The notes under the pieces: generated by a model | What the model was told of the DNA's origin: nothing | The model's input: only the letters and a program-made list of their open reading frames with translations | The model's database searches: none | Shown here: positions 1 through 5,009 of the stretch, piece by piece | How positions within the stretch are numbered: the first letter of the stretch is position 1 | Layout of the letters: every line of letters begins with the position of its first letter | Program-made: the position numbers and the translations under genes | Assembly (NCBI GenBank): GCA_964370235.1 | Contig: CAYJIL010000082.1 | Span: 1-10,353 of the forward strand | Source: CAYJIL01 sp964370235 | GTDB lineage: Bacteria; Bacteroidota; Bacteroidia; Bacteroidales; Rikenellaceae | Reading direction: 5' to 3' | Length of the DNA: 10,353 nt

Positions 1-461
1 GAAAAATTTGTCTTTATAATATCATAAGACGTAGTATCTCTGGCACAAATCGTCACATTAGGATAATTAGAGAAGAATTCAGCATCTTTGGCCTGCACGC
101 TCTTATCTTTATAATAAATTGTTTGTGGTAATATTATTATTTTATTGTGAGGGTGATTTTTGATAACCATACTCCTAAATCGATTGTATCTTTCCCACAA
201 ATCTCCAAAATTACCTCCGCCTTGCAACAAGATAATAACATCTTTGTGATATATCTGCCCATTATATCCTTTTATGTCTGTTTTGTGGATACATTTATGT
301 GGGATACTTTTAAGAAAAATTTCGGTTCCCTCCCAAATGAGTGTGTCACCATAATTATCATAGTATGGAATATCCAGCAACACGTAATCTGAATCGATTA
401 ACGGGGTTAGTGTGCTTTTTAGGAGCTCTCTAAGTTCTTTTATTTTATCTATGTAGTTCAT
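1..461 (-). CDS. Polysaccharide pyruvyl transferase family protein, N-terminal part (3' end outside window)
   Basis: An open frame of 153 codons runs from an ATG at 461 to the left edge without a stop, so only the N-terminal part is visible. Seen: residues 26-42 (YVLLDIPYYDNYGDTLI) match the opening beta-strand and 'xxNxGDxLIW' turn of the family; residues 76-89 (IILLQGGGNFGDLW) carry the hallmark glycine-rich GGGNFGD loop; residues 108-118 (IIILPQTIYYK) and 139-146 (CARDTTSY) match the following conserved blocks. Family knowledge: these GT-B-like enzymes transfer pyruvate ketals, or in related members sugars or phosphate groups, onto exopolysaccharide or cell-wall glycans in the cytoplasm. 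A TAnnTTTG box at 495-502 gives a leader of about 30 bases. No other polysaccharide gene is visible on this side, so the acceptor cannot be guessed. The family call is fairly safe; the exact substrate is unknown. Confidence 0.82.
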   Translation of the reverse strand, partial: MNYIDKIKELRELLKSTLTPLIDSDYVLLDIPYYDNYGDTLIWEGTEIFLKSIPHKCIHKTDIKGYNGQIYHKDVIILLQGGGNFGDLWERYNRFRSMVIKNHPHNKIIILPQTIYYKDKSVQAKDAEFFSNYPNVTICARDTTSYDIIKTNF

Positions 462-494
462 ATTTCGGGCTATAAATTACACATTCTATAAACA

Positions 495-502
495 CAAAAT
501 TA
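495..502 (-). promoter_or_regulatory. Bacteroidota -7 box (TAATTTTG) for the pyruvyl transferase gene
   Basis: The minus strand reads TAATTTTG, an exact match to TAnnTTTG, 33 bases upstream of the ATG at 461. No clear TTTG -33 element is visible at the usual spacing. It suggests the transferase is transcribed separately from lysO upstream. Confidence 0.42.
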
Positions 503-528
503 AGCATTTTTTTTGTATTGTAATATTC

Positions 529-558
529 TTTTGCGAAATAACTCTATATTTCGCAAAA
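529..558 (-). terminator. Perfect 12-bp hairpin over the lysO stop codon; possible terminator without a U-tract
   Basis: 529-540 (TTTTGCGAAATA) and 547-558 are exact reverse complements around a 6-base loop (541-546). The hairpin contains the TAG stop of the second lysO gene. No U-run follows it on either strand, so it is not a classical intrinsic terminator; it may end the lysO message or protect its 3' end. Confidence 0.45.
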
Positions 559-1140
559 AAATGACACCAAAAACGGGACAGATAGATCTACCATAAACCC
601 ATGAGCAATTGCCACCATTACATACTCTTTGCCCGAAGTAGCTGTAATAATGGGAAGAGTTGCATCCATAGTAGTAGCACCTCCCGAGGCAATGGGGGCT
701 AATGGGCCAAAGAACCTAAATAGCAAAGGCGCCAATAAAAGGGTTGTAATCTCACGGAATATATTACTCAAAAGAGCAAGTGTACCTAGCTCGGCACCTT
801 TGGATTCGGTTATAAGCACTGTCGATAGCGAATAGTAACCAAAACCAGAGCCTACTGCCAACAAATCGGTTAGCGATCTATCGATAAACAAAGCCGATAT
901 ACTTACACCAACAAGAGTACCAACAATTGTACCTATTGCAGGGGCAACTATACGAAAACGGTAGCGTTTAACAGTGTCAACAATTGTGCTGTCGCTACCA
1001 ATCGAGATACCAACAAAAAACAGTAGTGCATAAAGCACCCATTTAGCCCAAGCTCCAAAGTCGATTCCTCCAAAATCGCCAAAGTACCCCACAAATGAGC
1101 CTAGGACAAAAAACATTATAATTACTATGCTACCTTTCAT
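544..1140 (-). CDS. lysO: Lysine exporter LysO family, C-terminal half protein
   Basis: 198 residues, almost entirely membrane-embedded. Hydrophobic segments lie at about 4-20, 32-48, 64-86, 92-111, 118-144 and 173-195. The family signature is very clear: GSGFGYYSLSTVLIT (97-111), GAELGTLALLSNIFREITTL (115-134) and PLAPIASGGATTMDATLPII (146-165) match the conserved core of LysO/YbjE (DUF340). In E. coli this inner-membrane protein exports L-lysine, and the toxic analogue thialysine, as one chain of about 299 residues. Here it is encoded by two genes: this one supplies the C-terminal two thirds and starts at an ATG whose first bases overlap the stop of the N-terminal half-gene (ATGA at 1137-1140), implying translational coupling. 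AGAGGA lies just upstream of the ATG, inside the preceding gene. The function assumes the two halves assemble. Confidence 0.88.
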   Translation of the reverse strand: MKGSIVIIMFFVLGSFVGYFGDFGGIDFGAWAKWVLYALLFFVGISIGSDSTIVDTVKRYRFRIVAPAIGTIVGTLVGVSISALFIDRSLTDLLAVGSGFGYYSLSTVLITESKGAELGTLALLSNIFREITTLLLAPLLFRFFGPLAPIASGGATTMDATLPIITATSGKEYVMVAIAHGFMVDLSVPFLVSFFCEI

Positions 1141-1409
1141 AATCCTCTGTTTTTAAATAGTGTACGATAAATAAACAATGCAGCCACAGCCGAGCCTAGC
1201 ACTGCAAGGAGTGTAAGAATAAGCGCTTGCACACCAATAGTTCCTAACGAATTAATCACCTGTGGGTTCGAGCCCACCGACATACCTAGCAACAATAACA
1301 AAAGGTATATGGTTACCATAATCACTTTAGGTACAAATTTAAGGTTACGTCCTTTCAGCAACCTACCTACAATTACCCCACTAAGGAGTACAAGAATTAC
1401 ATCTAACAT
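1137..1409 (-). CDS. lysO: Lysine exporter LysO family, N-terminal half protein
   Basis: I place the start at the ATG at 1407-1409, giving 90 residues (MLDVILVLLSGVIVGRLL...). A longer frame opens at 1469, but its extra 20 codons run through the efp terminator hairpin (1430-1450), and LysO proteins normally begin directly with the first membrane helix. Three hydrophobic segments are visible, at about 2-18, 30-46 and 59-80, with the basic loop KGRNLKF between the first two and the LLLLGMSVGSNPQVI block typical of the LysO N-terminal domain. With the 198-residue partner the total is 288 residues, close to the one-chain E. coli protein. The two genes share an ATGA overlap. No promoter box lies in the short gap to efp, so expression probably depends on read-through from efp. 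The identification rests partly on the unmistakable partner gene. Confidence 0.8.
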   Translation of the reverse strand: MLDVILVLLSGVIVGRLLKGRNLKFVPKVIMVTIYLLLLLLGMSVGSNPQVINSLGTIGVQALILTLLAVLGSAVAALFIYRTLFKNRGL

Positions 1410-1423
1410 AGCTAATATTATAT

Positions 1424-1450
1424 AAAAAAGGGGGTGACAAAGCCACCCCC
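1424..1450 (-). terminator. Intrinsic terminator after efp
   Basis: On the minus strand a perfect 7-bp G/C-rich stem (GGGGGTG at 1430-1436 against CACCCCC at 1444-1450) with a 7-base loop is followed by six T's (1424-1429) and an AT-rich tract. It lies 26 bases after the efp stop and 15 bases before the chosen start of the first lysO gene, so it should limit read-through into lysO. Confidence 0.88.
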
Positions 1451-1475
1451 TCCAAGTATGATTAATCAAAATTGA

Positions 1476-2042
1476 TTACTTAATACGCTCATAATACTCA
1501 CGAGTACGAGTATCGATGCGAATCTTCTCACCTGTTGTGATGAACAAAGGAACACGAACTGTTGCACCTGTATTAACAGTTGCTGGCTTAAGTGCGTTAG
1601 ATGATGCAGTATCGCCCTTAAGACCTGGCTCGGTGTATGTTACTTCCATATCTACAATTGCAGGAAGTTCTGCCGAAAGAACAGTCTCTTTCTCGGTGTG
1701 GAACATAACCTCTACCACTTGACCCTCTTGCATAAGGTCTGAGTTGTTGATAAGACCACGGTCGATATAAATTTGCTCAAAAGTCTCTGTGTGCATGAAA
1801 GTACAACCCATATCGTCCTCGAAAAGGAACTGGTATGGACGACGCTCAACACGTACTGGCTCGATTTTTTCGCCTGCCGAGAATGTGTTATCGATTACAC
1901 GACCTGTCTCAATATTTTTAAGTTTAGTCCTAACGAAAGCTGGACCTTTACCTGGTTTTACGTGCTGAAACTCAACGACAAGAAATGTTTTGCCATTGAA
2001 CTCGATACACATACCATTCTTTAAATCTGCTGTAGATGCCAT
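1476..2042 (-). CDS. efp: Translation elongation factor P
   Basis: 188 residues, the normal EF-P length. EF-P binds between the ribosomal P and E sites and stimulates peptide bond formation at polyproline stretches. Three domains in order: the KOW-like N-terminal domain (about 1-63), the first OB domain (about 66-128) and the C-terminal OB domain (about 130-188). The exposed loop reads VKPGKGPAF, with Lys32 at the tip, where E. coli EF-P has the beta-lysylated Lys34. The C-terminal block GLKGDT...ATVNTGATVRVPLFI...GEKIRIDTRTREYYER is diagnostic and excludes the YeiP paralogue. No modification enzyme (EpmA/EpmB, EarP) is present in the window, so how Lys32 is modified, if at all, is unknown. 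The ATG at 2042 lies about 40 bases downstream of an exact TAnnTTTG box, and a strong terminator follows the stop codon. Confidence 0.97.
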   Translation of the reverse strand: MASTADLKNGMCIEFNGKTFLVVEFQHVKPGKGPAFVRTKLKNIETGRVIDNTFSAGEKIEPVRVERRPYQFLFEDDMGCTFMHTETFEQIYIDRGLINNSDLMQEGQVVEVMFHTEKETVLSAELPAIVDMEVTYTEPGLKGDTASSNALKPATVNTGATVRVPLFITTGEKIRIDTRTREYYERIK

Positions 2043-2084
2043 ATCTTTAATATCTGTTTATAATAATTATCGTTTATTAGGCTA

Positions 2085-2092
2085 CAAATATA
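2085..2092 (-). promoter_or_regulatory. Bacteroidota -7 box (TATATTTG) for efp
   Basis: The minus strand reads TATATTTG, an exact TAnnTTTG match, 42 bases upstream of the efp ATG. The upstream spacer is almost pure A/T; a run of T's stands roughly where the -33 element would be. Confidence 0.6.
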
Positions 2093-2123
2093 GCTATTTT
2101 ATTTAAAATTAAAAAAATAGCTA
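2091..2123. repeat. 10-bp inverted repeat overlapping the efp promoter
   Basis: 2091-2100 (TAGCTATTTT) and 2114-2123 (AAAATAGCTA) are perfect reverse complements separated by 13 bases. One arm includes the first two bases of the efp -7 box and the other ends 12 bases after the stop of the Fic-like gene. It could be an AT-rich terminator of that gene, an operator for efp, or both. There is no proper U-run after it. Confidence 0.55.
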
Positions 2124-2135
2124 CCCCCGATTGCT

Positions 2136-3131
2136 CTATAAAGAGACATGCCAATAACCACACTTATCGCCACCAATTCGTGATAGTACGCCTTTGTTTT
2201 TGAGAGACGAAATTTCTCGCTTGATTGTCTTTTCACTCACCGAAATAATAACAACCAACTCTCGTATGGTTAGCTTTGAGTTATCGACAAGTGCATCGAG
2301 TAGCGATTGTTGACGAGCCGATAGCTCACACATAGCTTGTTGGATAGCAGAGCCATTGGCAGCCACACCGCCATCTATGGCACTACCATTTATAAGTTGC
2401 TCGATATTATGTACGTGGTGCGAAACCATAAAGTTTTCGACAAATGAAATATCGCCCTCCCCCCTGCTGCTAGATATAGACTCTTGGTAGCCTTCGCCAT
2501 GCGATTGCTGAACACATATTGGCATAACGCCAAACTCGGTTTGTATCTGAAACATTACTACTCGTGCAATGAGTGGTGTAAACTCTGCCCAAGGCGCAAG
2601 GGCAATTAGCTGAAAGTGTGCATCTATCGAAATATTATATGCATCGATAATACTCCCCGTAAACTTTTTGCGCCTGCGATTAATGCTCTTGCAAAGCTCC
2701 TTTACTCTCTCTTCGAGCTTGTGGTGGCCTATATATGCACGCCCACCCAAATGTGCCGACAAATCACAACTACGAAACTCGCCACTAGGTGCTACTGCTC
2801 TACCAGCCGACATATCAACCACCTTGCCAACGCTGTATGTTAGCGTAGCTGCTAGATTGCGTAGTTTTTCTACCGTTATTTTTTCGCTTTTTTGGGCACG
2901 AGAGATAGCAATTATATAACAATTATACAAATCTTGTGCTAGCTCTATATCTCGAATATTACCTGTGCTAGCAACTCCGTTCTCGACTAGTTTTTCTAAA
3001 TCGTCTGCCAACACAAAGCACCCCTCGAGCGCCAAGGAGTTTGATATTATGTTCAATAGATATTTATGGCGTGATTCCTCGTCGCCAAGTAGCGCATGAT
3101 TATCGAGCAGGCCAAGTAGTGTATCATTCAT
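2136..3131 (-). CDS. Catalytically degenerate Fic-fold protein with C-terminal winged helix
   Basis: I choose the ATG at 3129-3131 (331 residues) over an in-frame TTG two codons upstream. Residue numbers here count from that TTG. The layout is that of Bacteroidota Fic proteins: an N-terminal inhibitory helix with the (S/T)xxxE(G/N) motif as SLALEG (34-39); the flap segment SGEFRSCDL (118-126); the Fic core (about 155-240); and a C-terminal winged helix (about 272-333) with TIRELVVIISVSEKTIKREI and the usual ending RIGGDKCGYWHVSL. The catalytic motif HPFx(D/E)GN(G/K)RxxR appears as APWAEFTPLIAR (181-192): the catalytic His is Ala, GNGR is F-T-P-L, and only P, the acidic residue and the last Arg survive. 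AMP transfer is therefore very unlikely. The frame is intact and has its own -7 boxes, so I infer a pseudoenzyme or DNA-binding regulator. No antitoxin partner is visible. Confidence 0.8.
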   Translation of the reverse strand: MNDTLLGLLDNHALLGDEESRHKYLLNIISNSLALEGCFVLADDLEKLVENGVASTGNIRDIELAQDLYNCYIIAISRAQKSEKITVEKLRNLAATLTYSVGKVVDMSAGRAVAPSGEFRSCDLSAHLGGRAYIGHHKLEERVKELCKSINRRRKKFTGSIIDAYNISIDAHFQLIALAPWAEFTPLIARVVMFQIQTEFGVMPICVQQSHGEGYQESISSSRGEGDISFVENFMVSHHVHNIEQLINGSAIDGGVAANGSAIQQAMCELSARQQSLLDALVDNSKLTIRELVVIISVSEKTIKREISSLKNKGVLSRIGGDKCGYWHVSL

Positions 3132-3155
3132 AGTCAACGATTTTCGCAGTTTTTA

Positions 3156-3171
3156 CAAATATACAAATTTA
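3156..3171 (-). promoter_or_regulatory. Two abutting -7 boxes for the Fic-like gene
   Basis: The minus strand carries TAAATTTG (3164-3171) followed directly by TATATTTG (3156-3163), both exact TAnnTTTG matches. The nearer box ends 25 bases before the ATG at 3131. Either could be used; no clear -33 element is seen. Confidence 0.52.
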
Positions 3172-3232
3172 TTTATTGAAACCACACCACAATACCGCTT
3201 GTCACAAAACATTAGTTAATGGTTTTAAAAAG

Positions 3233-3272
3233 AAAGAGAGGTTTTCTCGAAAATTCAAGAAAACCTCTCTTT
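3233..3272 (-). terminator. Terminator after guaB, perfect 15-bp hairpin
   Basis: 3233-3247 (AAAGAGAGGTTTTCT) and 3258-3272 are perfect reverse complements around a 10-base loop. On the minus strand the stem begins 21 bases after the guaB stop and is followed by CTTTTT. It separates guaB from the Fic-like gene. Confidence 0.85.
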
Positions 3273-3293
3273 GTATGTATGTGTTATAATCTC

Positions 3294-4790
3294 TTAGTTT
3301 TGCTCCTTTAGGATTACGTCATGTGCACCACCCTCAACAATAGAAGTAGACGACACAAGTGTAATTTTAGCCTTGTCTTGTAGCTCCTGAAGCGTGATTG
3401 AACCACAGCTACACATTGTAGCCTTCATTTTGCCAAGCGTTAGAGCAAGATTGTCTTTCATCTTACCTGCGTATGGAACATAGCTATCGACACCCTCTTC
3501 GAACTTTAGAGAAGAGTCGCCACCCATGTCGTAACGCTGCCAGTTTTGAGCACGGTTAGATCCCTCGCCCCAATACTCCTTAACGTAGTTGTTACCAATC
3601 TTAAGTTTCTTAGTAGGAGACTCGTCAAAACGAGCAAAGTAACGTCCCATCATCAAGAAGTCGGCACCCATTGCAATTGCAAGTACCATGTGGTAATCGT
3701 GTACCAAACCACCATCGCTACAAATTGGCACATAAACACCTGTTTTCTCAAAGTGCTCTTGGCGTGCTGCAGCAACATCTATAAGAGCAGTTGCTTGACC
3801 ACGGCCAATACCTTTTTGCTCGCGTGTGATACAGATAGAACCACCACCGATACCAACTTTAATGAAGTCGGCACCAGCCTCTACCAAAAAGTCGAAACCC
3901 TCTTTGTCAACTACATTACCTGCACCAATCTTTACAGAATCGCCATAGGTCTCTCTAGTCCAACGAATTGTCTCGGCTTGCCACTGTGAATAACCGTCCG
4001 AAGAGTCAATACATAGTACATCGACACCAGCCTCAAGTAGAGCAGGAATGCGCTCTGCATAGTCACGTGTGTTAATACCTGCACCAACAAGTAGAGTTTT
4101 ATCGCTATCGTTTGTTAGCTCTAGTGGGTGATCTTTGTGGCTATCGTAATCTTTGCGGAATACGAAATATTGTAGGTTTTGGTTCTCGTCAATGATTGGC
4201 AACGAATTAAGTTTCTTTGACCAAATGATAGTGTTAGCCTCAGAAAGAGTCATGCCTAGCTTGCCTACTGTAAGATTCTCGAACGGAGTCATAAACTCAG
4301 CAACCTTTTTTGTAGGAGCATCTACGCTCTCTCTAAAGTCACGGCTAGTAACAATACCTAGTAGCTTACCATTAGCTGTACCATCGTGTGTGATACCAAC
4401 TGTTGAGTGACCTGTTGCTTTCTTTAGAGCAACAACATCGGCTAGTGTGCTATCTGGCGTAAGGTTAGAGTCGCTTACTACGAAACCTGCCTTAAACTTC
4501 TTAACTTTGCGCACCATCTCGGCTTGACTAGCGATTGGCTGCGAACCAAAGATAAATGAGATACCACCATTGCGTGCTAGCTCGATTGCTAGATCGGGAC
4601 CCGAAACAGACTGCATAATAGCAGATACTACAGGTATATTTAGCTCGATAGCTGCTTTTTCTCCTTTACCAAACTTAACAAGAGGTGCTTTTAGAGATAC
4701 ATTTGTTGGAATGCACTCTTTTGTTGTTAGTCCGGGGATCAAAAGATATTCACCGAATGTCCTTGATACATCGTTAAGATAGATTGCCAT
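3294..4790 (-). CDS. guaB: Inosine-5'-monophosphate dehydrogenase (Tritrichomonas-like clade)
   Basis: 498 residues, full length. IMPDH oxidises IMP to XMP with NAD+, the committed step of GMP synthesis, in the cytoplasm. Seen in order: the first barrel segment with NIPVVSAIMQSVSG (51-64); an inserted CBS pair (about 105-225); the barrel again with VLCIDSSDG (258-266) and KIGAGNVVD (287-295); the catalytic loop GGSICITREQ with Cys320 as nucleophile; SDGG (358-361) and MGADFLMMGRYFA (374-386) for IMP binding; and the mobile flap NWQRYDMGG with Arg419-Tyr420, the general-base pair. The sequence closely resembles, from memory, T. foetus IMPDH (Cys319, Arg418-Tyr419; offset by one) rather than E. 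coli GuaB. GMP reductase is excluded by the CBS insert and the flap. The gene stands alone: an upstream promoter, a 15-bp terminator and no guaA nearby. Confidence 0.96.
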   Translation of the reverse strand: MAIYLNDVSRTFGEYLLIPGLTTKECIPTNVSLKAPLVKFGKGEKAAIELNIPVVSAIMQSVSGPDLAIELARNGGISFIFGSQPIASQAEMVRKVKKFKAGFVVSDSNLTPDSTLADVVALKKATGHSTVGITHDGTANGKLLGIVTSRDFRESVDAPTKKVAEFMTPFENLTVGKLGMTLSEANTIIWSKKLNSLPIIDENQNLQYFVFRKDYDSHKDHPLELTNDSDKTLLVGAGINTRDYAERIPALLEAGVDVLCIDSSDGYSQWQAETIRWTRETYGDSVKIGAGNVVDKEGFDFLVEAGADFIKVGIGGGSICITREQKGIGRGQATALIDVAAARQEHFEKTGVYVPICSDGGLVHDYHMVLAIAMGADFLMMGRYFARFDESPTKKLKIGNNYVKEYWGEGSNRAQNWQRYDMGGDSSLKFEEGVDSYVPYAGKMKDNLALTLGKMKATMCSCGSITLQELQDKAKITLVSSTSIVEGGAHDVILKEQN

Positions 4791-4875
4791 AACTTGAAAA
4801 TTTTATGCGTATGATCGTTTTTATTCTTTATCTCTTTAATTACCAACACTTTGAACTGCCATTAGCAGCGCTATA

Positions 4876-4892
4876 TTTACAGCAAGTGTAAA
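4876..4892. promoter_or_regulatory. Short palindrome (TTTACA-N5-TGTAAA) at the presumed guaB transcription start
   Basis: TTTACA (4876-4881) and TGTAAA (4887-4892) form an exact 6-bp inverted repeat with a 5-base spacer. It begins about 10 bases downstream of the putative guaB -7 box, which is operator-like spacing. With 6-bp AT-rich arms it may be chance. Confidence 0.3.
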
Positions 4893-4901
4893 ATAATGGT
4901 A

Positions 4902-4909
4902 CAAAATTA
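4902..4909 (-). promoter_or_regulatory. Possible Bacteroidota -7 box (TAATTTTG) for guaB
   Basis: An exact TAnnTTTG match on the minus strand, 111 bases upstream of the guaB ATG. It implies a leader of about 105 bases, longer than for the other genes here. No -33 element is evident. I do not recognise a purine riboswitch fold in the leader. Confidence 0.4.
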
Positions 4910-4951
4910 ACAAGAAAAAATGGATTTTTATACTTGTGGCGAATAATTTGT

Positions 4952-4989
4952 AAAAAAAAGAGGATTGCAGCCCACAAGCCACAACCCTC
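4952..4989 (-). terminator. Intrinsic terminator after gcvT
   Basis: On the minus strand 4978-4989 pairs with 4960-4971 as a 12-bp stem (nine Watson-Crick pairs and three G-U) with a 6-base loop, followed directly by eight T's (4952-4959). It starts 20 bases after the gcvT stop codon. Confidence 0.88.
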
Positions 4990-5009
4990 ATTGTCTATTT
5001 TTATAGCTA

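Noticed and set aside
147..392. 81-codon plus-strand open frame at the left end
   Set aside because: It is antisense to the pyruvyl transferase frame, whose conserved motifs show that the minus strand is coding.
1410..1469. N-terminal extension of the first lysO gene from an ATG at 1469
   Set aside because: The extra 20 codons are the efp terminator stem-loop and T-run read as protein; LysO proteins start directly with a membrane helix, which fits the ATG at 1409.
2136..3131. Active Fic AMP-transferase toxin of a toxin-antitoxin pair
   Set aside because: The catalytic His and the GNGR residues are missing and there is no small antitoxin gene beside it.
3132..3137. TTG start two codons upstream for the Fic-like gene
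   Set aside because: An ATG follows six bases later; nothing such as a ribosome binding site favours the TTG.
3546..3989. 147-codon plus-strand open frame antisense to guaB
   Set aside because: It lies wholly inside a well-conserved gene, has no recognisable domain and has a cysteine- and threonine-rich composition typical of an antisense frame.
3294..4790. GMP reductase instead of IMP dehydrogenase
   Set aside because: The CBS insert and the Arg-Tyr flap are present; GMP reductase lacks both.
4791..5009. Small RNA or purine riboswitch in the gap between gcvT and guaB
   Set aside because: The gap is explained by the gcvT terminator, a guaB -7 box and an AT-rich leader; I see no conserved riboswitch core.
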